Positions 34,834 through 43,631 of a stretch of DNA of 48,509 nucleotides are shown piece after piece. The position numbers were made by a program, and so were the translations under genes. The notes under the pieces are model-generated. The model searched no databases and was not told the DNA's origin. It saw nothing but the letters and a program-made list of their open reading frames with translations. The stretch lies in the NCBI RefSeq assembly GCF_001029445.1, contig NZ_LDOT01000033.1:1-48509 (forward strand), written 5' to 3'. Origin of the DNA: Photobacterium aquae. Lineage in GTDB: Bacteria; Pseudomonadota; Gammaproteobacteria; Enterobacterales; Vibrionaceae. Position 1 is the stretch's first letter, and each line of letters opens with the position of its first letter.

Positions 34834-36369
34834 ATGCCCCACATAGAAATCAAACCGGGTGAACTGTCACTGACCCAATTACGGATGGTCAGCCGGAATC
34901 GCGTGACACTGTCACTCCATCGTAGTGCTTATGGAAAAATGGCAGAAAGTATCCGAATCGTCGAGAAAATAATTGCAGAAGAACAAGTAGTATACGGTAT
35001 CAATACCGGCTTCGGATTACTTGCCAACACCCACATCGATGCGAAGGATCTCGAGATTCTTCAGCGTAGCATTGTCCTTTCCCATGCCGCTGGGATTGGT
35101 GATTTTATGGCAGACCACACCGTCCGCTTGATGATGGTACTTAAAATAAACAGTTTGGCCCGTGGATATTCAGGGATCCGGCCTCTAGTCGTCGATTCTC
35201 TTATCCGCTTGCTCAATGCCGACGTTTATCCTTGTATTCCCCAAAAAGGATCCGTTGGTGCGTCCGGTGATCTCGCGCCACTGGCTCACATGAGTACCGT
35301 ACTGCTTGGTGAAGGCCAGGCTCGATACCAGGGAGAGATCATCAAGGGTGATGCCGCTCTAAAAATCGCAGGGCTAACCCCACTGACCCTCGCCCCCAAA
35401 GAAGGGTTGGCCTTGCTTAATGGCACCCAAGCATCCACGGCATTTGCCCTTGAGGGACTCTTTGCTACCGAGGATCTCTATGCTGCCGGAACGGTTTGCG
35501 GCGCTATGTCTGTCGATGCTGCTTTAGGCAGCAGAAAGCCTTTTGACAAACGGATACATCAGGCTCGTGGTCACCAAAGCCAAATTGATGCTGCGAGGGC
35601 TTACCGTCACCTTCTTGATGAGCATAGCGAAATAGGCCTATCCCACCAGCAATGTGACAAAGTACAAGATCCCTACTCACTTCGCTGCCAGCCACAAGTC
35701 ATGGGGGCCTGTTTGCAACAAATTCGCCAGGCGGCGGAGGTATTGAGAATCGAAGCCAATGCTGTCTCAGATAACCCTATTATTTTTGCCGACGACACAG
35801 AGATCCTCTCTGGCGGGAACTTTCATGCCGAACCGGTGGCGATGGCGGCCGATAACCTCGCTCTGGCTATTGCAGAAATAGGCAGTCTATCAGAAAGACG
35901 CACGGCACTGCTTATTGACAGCAATCTAAGCAAGCTGCCACCATTTTTGGTGAATAACGGCGGCGTTAATTCCGGGTTCATGATTGCACAAGTCACCTCT
36001 GCAGCCCTTGCCAGCGAAAACAAAACTCTTGCCCATCCCGCGTCCGTCGACAGTCTGCCAACCTCGGCAAATCAAGAGGATCATGTATCAATGGCCACCT
36101 TTGCCGGCAGACGGCTTGCCGATATGACAGACAACACCCGGGGAATAATCGCGGTCGAATTACTTGCCGCCAGCCAAGGGCTGGACTTTCGCTTACCCAA
36201 CCGAAGCTCACCGCGGTTAGAACAAGCCAAGTCCATGTTACGTGCCCGTGTCAGCTTCTACGACAAAGACCGCTATTTTGCTCCGGATATAGAACAAGCC
36301 ACAATCCTCGTTGCCGAGGCAAAATTTCATCAACTTATGCCAACCGGATTACTGCCAAGTACGCATTAA
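34834..36369 (+). CDS. hutH: Histidine ammonia-lyase
   Basis: HutH removes ammonia from histidine to give urocanate, the first step of the pathway. The 511-residue protein carries the A143-S144-G145 triad in GSVGASGDLAPLAH, which cyclises to the MIO electrophile. The catalytic tyrosine is in VYGINTGFGLLAN. Length and motifs match the Pseudomonas enzyme. It is the last gene of the hut run, 16 bases after hutU. No clear hairpin terminator follows. Confidence 0.97.
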   Translation: MPHIEIKPGELSLTQLRMVSRNRVTLSLHRSAYGKMAESIRIVEKIIAEEQVVYGINTGFGLLANTHIDAKDLEILQRSIVLSHAAGIGDFMADHTVRLMMVLKINSLARGYSGIRPLVVDSLIRLLNADVYPCIPQKGSVGASGDLAPLAHMSTVLLGEGQARYQGEIIKGDAALKIAGLTPLTLAPKEGLALLNGTQASTAFALEGLFATEDLYAAGTVCGAMSVDAALGSRKPFDKRIHQARGHQSQIDAARAYRHLLDEHSEIGLSHQQCDKVQDPYSLRCQPQVMGACLQQIRQAAEVLRIEANAVSDNPIIFADDTEILSGGNFHAEPVAMAADNLALAIAEIGSLSERRTALLIDSNLSKLPPFLVNNGGVNSGFMIAQVTSAALASENKTLAHPASVDSLPTSANQEDHVSMATFAGRRLADMTDNTRGIIAVELLAASQGLDFRLPNRSSPRLEQAKSMLRARVSFYDKDRYFAPDIEQATILVAEAKFHQLMPTGLLPSTH

Positions 36370-36530
36370 GATAATGGCATTTTCCGTACGTCCACTCTCA
36401 TTCAAGCGTGATGAAAGGCACAGCATCGGTAAAAGCATGATAAATGCCTAATTCTTAATACCATAAATAGTCTACTATGTTTGAGAGGTTATTTTCCCCT
36501 CACCTAGATTGATGTTTCGTGGAGGATGCT

Positions 36531-37400
36531 ATGTGGCAAGCGATTTCACACCAACTTTCCGAGGTACTCGGTAAGCCGTTTCAAATCACAGAACGGGAAC
36601 CCGTTGAAGGCGGTGACATCAACGCCTGCTATTGCATAGGAAATGGCCAAGAACGCTATTTTGTGAAAATCAACGATCGCGACCAACTGGCGACATTCGA
36701 AACTGAAGCCGATAGCTTGCGCTTACTCAATGAAACTGACTGCATCGCAGTCCCACAATTCATCCATATCGGGACAGCTAAGGATAAATCCTTCCTAATA
36801 TTGAATTATTTACCGACTAAGGTAATCAACGATCAAGCAGCCTTCGAGCTCGGACAGCAGCTAGCCAATATGCATGCTTGGGGAGAGCAAGTCGAATACG
36901 GTTTTGATCTGGACAATTATATTGGCCTGACCCCTCAACCTAACCAATGGCGTCGCAAATGGTGTCGTTTTTTCGCCGAGCAACGTATTGCTTGGCAATT
37001 ACAACTTTGTAGTGAAAAAGGCATCCACTTTGCCAGCATTGATACGATCACAGCCAAAGTCATCAACCTATTGATGCACCATCAACCCAAGCCCTCTTTG
37101 CTGCATGGTGATTTATGGCATGGTAATACGGCGCTAACCGTTGATGGTCCGATCATTTTCGACCCGGCGAGTTACTGGGGGGATCGTGAATGTGACATCG
37201 CAATGACTGAACTATTCGGAGGCTTCCCGACATCTTTCTATGACGGCTACCAATCCATCTGGCCGTTAGACGAGGGCTATATCGCACGTAAGCCCCTGTA
37301 TAACCTCTACCATATCCTTAATCACTGTAACTTATTTGGTGGTAGCTACATTACTCAGGCTGAACAGGAAATGCGGAAACTAGGGCTTATTGGCGACTGA
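36531..37400 (+). CDS. yniA: Fructosamine kinase family protein YniA
   Basis: Fructosamine-3-kinase-type proteins phosphorylate sugar-amine adducts and so repair glycated proteins; the substrate of YniA itself is less clear. The 289-residue protein is close to E. coli YniA (286). It begins MWQAISHQLSE and has the kinase-fold active-site segments SLLHGDLWHGNTAL and FDPASYWGDRECDIAM. A GGAGG site supports the ATG at 36531. In E. coli yniA lies near yniC, as here. Confidence 0.92.
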   Translation: MWQAISHQLSEVLGKPFQITEREPVEGGDINACYCIGNGQERYFVKINDRDQLATFETEADSLRLLNETDCIAVPQFIHIGTAKDKSFLILNYLPTKVINDQAAFELGQQLANMHAWGEQVEYGFDLDNYIGLTPQPNQWRRKWCRFFAEQRIAWQLQLCSEKGIHFASIDTITAKVINLLMHHQPKPSLLHGDLWHGNTALTVDGPIIFDPASYWGDRECDIAMTELFGGFPTSFYDGYQSIWPLDEGYIARKPLYNLYHILNHCNLFGGSYITQAEQEMRKLGLIGD

Positions 37401-37487
37401 GGATACCTCGATTAGTCTTGGGCATAAAGGGTTATTATGTTAGTTTATCAATACTTACATATCAGTCCCCTACCAGAGAACCGCACA

Positions 37488-38147
37488 ATGTTACAAGCAG
37501 CTGTATTTGATATGGATGGCCTGCTGGTCGATTCCGAGCCATTCTGGCAACAAGCCCAAGTCGAAATATTTTCATCCCTAGGCGTCAACATTACCACTGA
37601 AGATACACACCAAACGATGGGATTGCGTATCGATCAGGTTGTTGAATACTGGTATGCCAAGCAACCTTGGCAAGAGCATAGCATTTCAGCAGTAACCGAC
37701 ATGGTCGTCTTGCGTGTTGAAGAGCTAGTAAAAGAGCATAAACCCATGCTGCCTGGTGTTATCGAGGCCATTGCAGCTTGTGAAGCTGCCGGATTAAAAA
37801 TAGCCCTTGCTTCATCGTCACCCATGCAGTTGATAACCTCAACATTGGCAGCCCTATCGCTTGAAGACAAATTCAGCGCAGTACTGTCAGCTGAAACTCT
37901 GCGCTATGGCAAACCCCATCCTGAAGTCTATATCAATGCCGCTGACGCACTAGGTGTAGCTCCTCAGCATTGCATTGCTTTTGAAGACTCGGTCAATGGC
38001 CTACTTGCAGCGAAAGCCGCGCAAATGAAAGGTATCGCCGTTCCCGACGCCGCCTACGCGAATGATCCTCGCTGGGCAATCGCTGACAAAAAACTTAACT
38101 CGCTGCTCGAAGTAAATACGCAGTTACTTTCTTCGCTTAAGTGCTAA
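37488..38147 (+). CDS. hxpB: HAD-superfamily sugar-phosphate phosphatase HxpB (YniC)
   Basis: The 219-residue protein is a haloacid-dehalogenase hydrolase acting on hexose phosphates; E. coli HxpB (YniC) is known as a 2-deoxyglucose-6-phosphatase. The catalytic motif is FDMDGLLVDSEP, followed by SSSPMQ, YGKPHPEVY and FEDSVNGL, all HAD motifs. The preferred ATG is at 37488; the frame is open 17 codons upstream, but those residues do not fit the family. It is 87 bases after yniA and ends in the hairpin at 38160. Confidence 0.9.
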   Translation: MLQAAVFDMDGLLVDSEPFWQQAQVEIFSSLGVNITTEDTHQTMGLRIDQVVEYWYAKQPWQEHSISAVTDMVVLRVEELVKEHKPMLPGVIEAIAACEAAGLKIALASSSPMQLITSTLAALSLEDKFSAVLSAETLRYGKPHPEVYINAADALGVAPQHCIAFEDSVNGLLAAKAAQMKGIAVPDAAYANDPRWAIADKKLNSLLEVNTQLLSSLKC

Positions 38148-38159
38148 TTTTTCCATGAC

Positions 38160-38201
38160 AATGAATGCAGGACTAAGCAAAAAGCACCTGCATTCATTTT
38201 T
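38160..38201 (+). terminator. Terminator of the yniA-hxpB unit
   Basis: AATGAATGCAGG (38160-38171) pairs with CCTGCATTCATT (38187-38198), a 12-bp stem with a 15-base loop, followed by TTT. It lies 12 bases after the hxpB stop. Confidence 0.8.
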
Positions 38202-38472
38202 AGGCAGTAAAGCCTGAAATTTGAGGCAATATTGCCCGATGTTTTTTCATCTCGACATTCGCCTTTATCAAAACATCTAGTCTTTTCTTCTAACATCGAT
38301 ACCCCACTCATAACTGAATAGCAAAATCCTCTACCCAGTCAAAATTTACAGTTAATTTTGAGCGAAAACGAACAGCAATCGCTAAAGTTAAATCAACAGA
38401 AGAAAAAAGATTTGTTGCAAGGTCAGGTAATCGAATCACCTCTCCATAACGCATCATCTCGAGGAGTTGATA
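38202..38472. other. Intergenic region upstream of the CPXCG protein
   Basis: About 270 bases after the hxpB terminator with no reading frame of note. The promoter of the small zinc-ribbon gene must lie here, but no clear -35/-10 pair was placed. Confidence 0.4.
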
Positions 38473-38676
38473 ATGAAAAATTATTCTGAAAAATCAGTCG
38501 AGTGCCCTCACTGCGGCCATCATATCCATATTACTCTCGATGCCAGTGCTGGTAGTCAAGAATTTTACGATGACTGCCCTGCCTGCTGTCATGCCATCCA
38601 TCTAAACATGCAAGTTGATGAACTTCACAAAACCATCAACTTATTTGTTGATGCTGACGACGAGCAGATTTTTTAA
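38473..38676 (+). CDS. CPXCG-motif cysteine-rich protein
   Basis: A small 67-residue protein with two metal-binding knuckles, C11-P-H-C14 and C35-P-A-C38, plus an extra C39. This fits the Cys-rich CPXCG family (zinc-ribbon-like, unknown function). A GAGGAG site supports the ATG at 38473. It is a single gene followed by a long hairpin at 38694. Confidence 0.85.
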   Translation: MKNYSEKSVECPHCGHHIHITLDASAGSQEFYDDCPACCHAIHLNMQVDELHKTINLFVDADDEQIF

Positions 38677-38693
38677 TCCATCTATATCCAAAT

Positions 38694-38748
38694 CCAAGTA
38701 ACCTCCAATTTGATTAACACTGATTAATTAACGCTGAAGGTTACTTGG
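38694..38748. terminator. Long inverted repeat between CPXCG gene and ribE
   Basis: CCAAGTAACCT (38694-38704) pairs with AGGTTACTTGG (38738-38748) across a 33-base AT-rich loop. It lies between two convergent genes but has no strong T-run, so it may be a terminator or a dispersed repeat. Confidence 0.5.
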
Positions 38749-38760
38749 TTAAATACTTCC

Positions 38761-39369
38761 TCACCCTCTCTGGGCTAACACACGTTCAACGGTATCAACT
38801 ATCGCCTGAGTTTGAGGATCAATTTCCATATTGACCATATCGCCAACCTGCCGAGATCCAAACAATGTACGCTGAAGGGTTTCTGGAATAAGGTGTACGC
38901 AAAAACGCCCCTCCTCAACGTGGCCAATCGTCAACGAACAGCCGTCTAAACCAATGTAACCCTTACGTAAAATATACTTCTGGTATTGTTCAGGAATGGT
39001 AAACCAAATCGTACAGTTATTAGGCGCTGTATCAATCTTAGCTATTTCTACAACTGCGTTAATATGGCCCGACATTGAATGGCCGCCAATTTCGTCACCA
39101 AAGCGAGCAGCACGTTCAATATTGACATGATCACCCGTGTTTAACTGGCCCAGATTTGTCACTGCCAACGTTTCTTGCATCAAATCAAAGCTGACTCGAT
39201 CCCCATCGACTTTTGTCACGGTAAGGCAACACCCGTTATGCGCAACCGATGCACCCAACGCCAAACCATCCCGCATCGACTCGCTCAATTCAAGGACGTG
39301 TGTTTGAAATTGCTCTTTCTTTTCAATAGCCACAACCTCTGCGGTCCCTTGAACAATACCCGTAAACAT
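38761..39369 (-). CDS. ribE: Riboflavin synthase alpha subunit
   Basis: The enzyme converts two 6,7-dimethyl-8-ribityllumazine molecules to riboflavin. The 202-residue protein has two lumazine-binding domains, the first starting MFTGIVQG with the catalytic region ASVAHNGCCLTV, and the linker motif GGHSMSGHINA. It is a little shorter than E. coli RibC (213). Luminous photobacteria also have lumazine protein paralogues, but the active-site cysteine and GGH.MSGH motif point to the synthase. No FMN riboswitch is seen upstream. It is divergent from norM, the E. coli arrangement too. Confidence 0.9.
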   Translation of the reverse strand: MFTGIVQGTAEVVAIEKKEQFQTHVLELSESMRDGLALGASVAHNGCCLTVTKVDGDRVSFDLMQETLAVTNLGQLNTGDHVNIERAARFGDEIGGHSMSGHINAVVEIAKIDTAPNNCTIWFTIPEQYQKYILRKGYIGLDGCSLTIGHVEEGRFCVHLIPETLQRTLFGSRQVGDMVNMEIDPQTQAIVDTVERVLAQRG

Positions 39370-39536
39370 AATTATTCCCCCCCTATGTGTATTGCACCAT
39401 TATACCAAAGCCACTACACAGAAGAGAGCGCAATAAAAGGCGAGCTCGATACATGATTTAACGTACTCTAAATCCTGCATCTTATGTAATTGGGAGATAC
39501 GCCTTATCAATTATATGAACTAACTACACATAACAA

Positions 39537-39564
39537 TTGTAAGGTAAACGTTTGCCGCTATAAT
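39537..39564 (+). promoter_or_regulatory. norM promoter
   Basis: TTGTAA (39537-39542) and a perfect TATAAT (39559-39564) are separated by 16 bases. The likely start point is about 25 bases before the norM GTG at 39597. Confidence 0.65.
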
Positions 39565-39596
39565 GCCCGCGTTTAGTACATTCAAAGGATTCTCTC

Positions 39597-40967
39597 GTGC
39601 AAAATTACCGACGTGAAACACGTCACTTGTTAAAACTTGCGATCCCCGTTCTCATAGCCTCTATTGCCCAAACATCTATGGGTTTTGTTGATACTGTTAT
39701 GGCGGGAGGCGTGAGTGCGACAGATATGGCGGCAGTCTCAGTAGCCACAAGTATCTGGCTACCATCCATTTTATTTGGCGTCGGACTACTTATCGCTCTC
39801 GTTCCTATCGTGGCAACCCTTAACGGCTCTGGGAAAAAAGATAAAATACCTTTCGAGGTTCAGCACGGCTTTTTGCTGGCCCTGATCATGTCTGTACCTA
39901 TTATGTTAATTCTGTACAACGCAGGTGTACTGATCAACATGATGGATGTTGAGCCGGCCTTGGCAGAAAAAACCATTGGTTATCTCCATGCCGTCGTCTT
40001 CGCCGTACCTGGCTTTTTGTTTTTCCAAACATTAAAATGCTACTCCGAAGGCTTGTCACTCACCATTCCCGCTATGGTGATTGGTTTTATCGGCCTTGCG
40101 GCAAACATCCCGCTTAACTGGATTTTCGTTTACGGTAAATTCGGCGCACCAGCGATGGGCGGCGTGGGTTGTGGTGTTGCTACCGCGATAGTCTATTGGC
40201 TAATGTTTTTCTCGATGCTGGTTTATATCAAGTTCAACAAACGCTTGAACCGTATCGGGCTATTTGAAAAATGGCATAAACCACAGCTTAAAGCACTAAC
40301 TCGTTTGTTCAGACTTGGCCTGCCCGTTGCTGCCTCCATTTTCTTCGAAGTTTCTCTGTTTGCAGCCATTGCCTTGTTGATCTCACCTCTAGGTTCAATC
40401 ACAGTTGCAGCCCACCAGATCGCAAGTAACTTCTCATCACTGATCTTCATGATCCCGATGAGTCTGGGATCTGCCTTGAGTATCCGAGTCGGATATCTGC
40501 TCGGTCGAGAGAATGTCTTCGAAGCTAAGATCGCTAGCCGCTGTGGTTTACTCGTTGCCTTGACTATCGCAATCCTCACTGCAACTTCAACAGTACTGTT
40601 CCGTGAGCATATTGCACTGATGTACACTGACAACCCTGAAGTTATCCTCATTGCTGGCCAACTACTGTTTCTTGCCGCTATCTACCAATGTACCGATGCT
40701 ATCCAAGTGGTCGCAGCCGGTGCTCTGCGTGGATATAAAGATATGCGAGCTATCTTTATCCGCACATTCATCGCGTACTGGATTCTGGGATTGCCAATTG
40801 GCTACATCTTAGGTATTTCCGGTTTGTTTATTGAACCTATGGGTCCACACGGATTCTGGATTGGTAACATCATTGGCTTGACCTCGGCAGCCATAATGCT
40901 AGCTACGCGACTACGATGGGTTCATCGCCAAGATTTCAATGCACAGTTAGCAATGTCGCACCGATAA
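39597..40967 (+). CDS. norM: MATE-family multidrug efflux protein NorM
   Basis: NorM is an inner-membrane sodium- or proton-coupled exporter of cationic drugs. The 456-residue protein has about 12 membrane spans in two MatE halves (the first opening with LAIPVLIASIAQTSMGFVDT, the second near residue 240). E. coli MdtK is the same length class and is also divergent from ribE. The start is GTG with an AAGGAT site; the sequence MQNYRRETRHLLKLA fits the family. It ends in the hairpin at 40992. Confidence 0.93.
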   Translation: MQNYRRETRHLLKLAIPVLIASIAQTSMGFVDTVMAGGVSATDMAAVSVATSIWLPSILFGVGLLIALVPIVATLNGSGKKDKIPFEVQHGFLLALIMSVPIMLILYNAGVLINMMDVEPALAEKTIGYLHAVVFAVPGFLFFQTLKCYSEGLSLTIPAMVIGFIGLAANIPLNWIFVYGKFGAPAMGGVGCGVATAIVYWLMFFSMLVYIKFNKRLNRIGLFEKWHKPQLKALTRLFRLGLPVAASIFFEVSLFAAIALLISPLGSITVAAHQIASNFSSLIFMIPMSLGSALSIRVGYLLGRENVFEAKIASRCGLLVALTIAILTATSTVLFREHIALMYTDNPEVILIAGQLLFLAAIYQCTDAIQVVAAGALRGYKDMRAIFIRTFIAYWILGLPIGYILGISGLFIEPMGPHGFWIGNIIGLTSAAIMLATRLRWVHRQDFNAQLAMSHR

Positions 40968-40991
40968 TCATCACTTATAAAACAGACTATT

Positions 40992-41016
40992 AAAGGTGGC
41001 TCTAGCCACCTTTTCT
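40992..41016 (+). terminator. Terminator of norM
   Basis: AAAGGTGGCT (40992-41001) and AGCCACCTTT (41004-41013) form a 10-bp stem followed by TCTTT. Confidence 0.85.
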
Positions 41017-41157
41017 TTGGCTCGATTTTCCCGTAAAGCCACCGTCTAATCAAATCTACACCTTGATTAGACATCAATGTATTCTCACTAAAACAAGCCT
41101 ATTGAGTTTACTTGGGTATATAATTTCTATAGCAATGTTGCATAACGGAGCATCATT

Positions 41158-42255
41158 ATTTCTGACCCGATACAGAGCCTTATCTTTACCCTATTCCATT
41201 CTGCCCGACGTCATTGGCAGAAAGTAGCTATCTTTTCTTCCGCTCTCCTACTTTCAGCCATACTCAGTGGCTGTGAGCAGAACAGTACAATTGCCAGCCT
41301 GAAGCAATACCAACAAAGGCTCGCCAATGTTCTCGATATCCCCTCCCCAGATCTGCCTGAACCAAATGTCATTCCCTTCCCCGATAAACGAGACCTGTAT
41401 ATCCCGATTGATGACATTCGGATCAACTTAATTGATGCCTATGAACTAAGAAAATGCGGACTATTTAATTTAATCGCAGAAAGAAACTCGATCCTGGGTA
41501 AAGTCCAAGATAAAACACGACAACTCCGCTATGAAATTATGCTCACCAATGGCTTGCAGTACTGCATCCAAAACTTACCCGCAGATTCAACGTTGATTCA
41601 TACCCTGCAAGATATTCATAAACAAAAACAGACCCAATTGCCCTTGCATATCTGGAACATGCTAACCACAGGCCAAGAATGGCGGCAACAATGGGTCATT
41701 CACCACCAAGTATTTCCGTTAACCTCATTCTATGGCTTCGATGAACTCATGGGAGCTATATCATATTTAACCTTGATCAACGCTCAAATTGAAAAAGCGA
41801 AATACATCGAAAACACTGAACTTGAACGGCTACTCACCCATCAGCAAACACTGCATCCATTTCACTATTTCGGGCAACTTATCTACTCTATGGAAACCGC
41901 GATTGTCTGGCTCAATAGCATTACCAGTATGCTGGCAGACCAGCAGCAACATATCATTTGCGGCAAAAACCATAATCAGCAAAAAGCTGAATATCTCAGC
42001 AATGTTTTCTATAAATTCTTTGCCAAAGATATTCAACCTTACCTTGCAAAATTAGACTCACAGTACAACCAGATCCAACCCGAACTCAATGAACTGTTCT
42101 CAAGTCAATTAGAACAGCACCTCCACCTACAGGGTTACTATAATCACTATCTTACCAATGAGCTTCAACTGCGCTTCAGGACTGCAACTCTCAATCATGT
42201 TGAGCAATGGAAACAAATCTTCCAGCGTTGCAACATCAAAGTCGGAACACGTTAA
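41158..42255 (+). CDS. DUF3080 family lipoprotein with apparent non-AUG start
   Basis: The frame encodes a typical DUF3080 protein: a positive n-region RRHWQK, a hydrophobic stretch, the lipobox LSGC (C39 from the start used here), then LKQYQQRLANVLDI, AERNSILGKV and a long helical domain. DUF3080 proteins are predicted outer-membrane-associated lipoproteins of unknown function. The nearest ATG in frame is at 41539, which would remove 127 residues of clear family sequence including the lipobox. Between the upstream stop (41143) and the lipobox there is no ATG, GTG or TTG. A CGGAG site at 41146-41150 sits 7 bases before an ATT at 41158, used here as start. ATT at 41155 is an alternative, and a lost start codon is possible. 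Confidence 0.75.
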   Translation: MSDPIQSLIFTLFHSARRHWQKVAIFSSALLLSAILSGCEQNSTIASLKQYQQRLANVLDIPSPDLPEPNVIPFPDKRDLYIPIDDIRINLIDAYELRKCGLFNLIAERNSILGKVQDKTRQLRYEIMLTNGLQYCIQNLPADSTLIHTLQDIHKQKQTQLPLHIWNMLTTGQEWRQQWVIHHQVFPLTSFYGFDELMGAISYLTLINAQIEKAKYIENTELERLLTHQQTLHPFHYFGQLIYSMETAIVWLNSITSMLADQQQHIICGKNHNQQKAEYLSNVFYKFFAKDIQPYLAKLDSQYNQIQPELNELFSSQLEQHLHLQGYYNHYLTNELQLRFRTATLNHVEQWKQIFQRCNIKVGTR

Positions 42256-42288
42256 GATACAGCAAGGTACTTTAGATGGTATATTCAA

Positions 42289-42341
42289 TATACCCAAGCA
42301 ACCTCAAGATGCAGGGTTCAGAGTGAGATAACGTGGGTATA
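42289..42341. repeat. Short dispersed repeat with TATACCC/GGGTATA ends
   Basis: The element opens TATACCCAAGCAACCTC and closes GTGGGTATA, with the 7-base ends as inverted repeats. Similar openings occur at 18977 and 26201. It lies between the DUF3080 and DUF5062 genes. Confidence 0.4.
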
Positions 42342-42389
42342 GACCCCTGTAATAAATACTGGGCAAATAATTTGAAAAGGATGTACTTG

Positions 42390-42650
42390 ATGAAAAAAAT
42401 CAAGAATGAGGCCAAATTACTAAAACAAGCCATCACCCTCGGAATGGCTTTCGCCAAAAAGCAAGGATTTGCTGATCTTGACCGCTCAACCTCACCCAAA
42501 GACAAAGTGGAATGCATCTATCGGCTTCTTGTTGCAGCTCAGCAAATTACCCCTTTACCAGCGGATAAAGAAGATGGGCCCAACATGAAACATAAACTTG
42601 TTTTATGGATATCGCGTTTATTACCACCGGATCACGAGTTACTACAATAA
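42390..42650 (+). CDS. DUF5062 family protein
   Basis: The 86-residue protein begins MKKIKNEAKLLKQAITLGMA and ends with DGPNMKHKLVLWISRLLPP, which fits the DUF5062 family of Vibrionaceae. It has no signal peptide and no cysteine cluster; it is probably a small helical cytoplasmic protein. The ATG at 42390 is preceded by AAAGG 9 bases upstream, which favours it over an ATG at 42381. Function is unknown. The ParA-like gene starts 70 bases later on the same strand, so the two may form a unit. Confidence 0.75.
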   Translation: MKKIKNEAKLLKQAITLGMAFAKKQGFADLDRSTSPKDKVECIYRLLVAAQQITPLPADKEDGPNMKHKLVLWISRLLPPDHELLQ

Positions 42651-42720
42651 GCATTGCGGCGCATAAATTGGTCATGTACCGTATTCGGTATGAACATAGT
42701 CCAAGGCAGGATACCCAAAT

Positions 42721-43506
42721 ATGCGTCGTGTTATTTTCAATCAAAAAGGCGGGGTGGGCAAATCAAGTATTGCAGCTAATCTCGCCGCTCTCAGTGCCGC
42801 ACAGGGTTACAAGACCTTACTTGTTGACCTTGATGTACAAGGAAATAGTAGTCATTACCTCGGGCTCGGTGAGCTCAACAATCACGATAAAAGCATTGCC
42901 GATCTTCTCAATCAAACTGTCGGTTGGTTTTCGGTTTCAACACCAATAAAAAGTTACCCCCAACAAACCGCTTATGACAATCTGTTCCTTATCCCTTCTA
43001 GTCAGAAGCTTGAAAAAATTGAAGCCGAGTTAGAACGTCGCTACAAAATCTATAAATTACGTGATGCGCTTAAAGAACTAGAAGAGGACTTTGACCGGAT
43101 CTACATAGATACGCCCCCTAATCTCAACTTTTACAGCAAAGCCGCGCTAATTGCCGCAGATCGGCTCCTTATTCCTTTTGATTGTGACAGTTTCTCTCAG
43201 CAAGCTCTGATAACCCTACTTAATAATGTCGCTGAACTACGCGAAGATCATAATAGGCAACTCAGTGTTGAAGGGATCATTGTCAATATGTTTAACGCAC
43301 AAGCAAAATTCCCAACACAGATCGTTAATGATCTTCAAGATCTTGGGTTACCCATCCTTCAGCCCTACTTGCCGCTCTCAATCAAGATGAAAGAGTCACA
43401 CTATCAGCAAACGCCATTAATCCATCTTTTCCCGCAACACAAACTCACTTTGGCATTCAAACAACTCTTTGAGCATATCGACAAAACACAAACTGTTACC
43501 CTGTAA
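42721..43506 (+). CDS. ParA-family ATPase
   Basis: The 261-residue cytoplasmic ATPase has a deviant Walker A motif with signature lysine, NQKGGVGKSS (residues 7-16), a Walker A' segment DLDVQGNSSHYLG and a Walker B region IYIDTPPNL. ParA/MinD ATPases position DNA, chemoreceptors or other cargo in the cell. No ParB partner or parS site is seen, so this is an orphan type rather than the chromosome-partition ParA. KSS and DVQ replace the usual KTT and DPQ. A terminator follows at 43584. Confidence 0.87.
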   Translation: MRRVIFNQKGGVGKSSIAANLAALSAAQGYKTLLVDLDVQGNSSHYLGLGELNNHDKSIADLLNQTVGWFSVSTPIKSYPQQTAYDNLFLIPSSQKLEKIEAELERRYKIYKLRDALKELEEDFDRIYIDTPPNLNFYSKAALIAADRLLIPFDCDSFSQQALITLLNNVAELREDHNRQLSVEGIIVNMFNAQAKFPTQIVNDLQDLGLPILQPYLPLSIKMKESHYQQTPLIHLFPQHKLTLAFKQLFEHIDKTQTVTL

Positions 43507-43583
43507 TACCAATCACAGTCAGTAATGGACGGACATAAATAGCGTAGGAAAAATAGTTAGTATAACCCAAGCCCAAAACACAA

Positions 43584-43609
43584 AAAGCCCATTGTCACCA
43601 ATGGGCTTT
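43584..43609. terminator. Bidirectional terminator between ParA-like gene and adhesin
   Basis: AAAGCCCATTG (43584-43594) and CAATGGGCTTT (43599-43609) form an 11-bp stem with a 4-base loop. A T-rich tract follows on both strands, serving the two convergent genes. Confidence 0.85.
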
Positions 43610-43631
43610 ACTTTCTTTTATGTGCTAACAA

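Noticed and set aside
39370..39596. FMN riboswitch before ribE
   Set aside because: The conserved RFN-element blocks are not seen in the ribE leader.
41135..41227. Short ATG frame upstream of the DUF3080 gene as its true start with a frameshift
   Set aside because: The DUF3080 frame itself carries the basic n-region RRHWQK before the lipobox, so a frameshift is not needed to explain the signal peptide, though it cannot be fully excluded.
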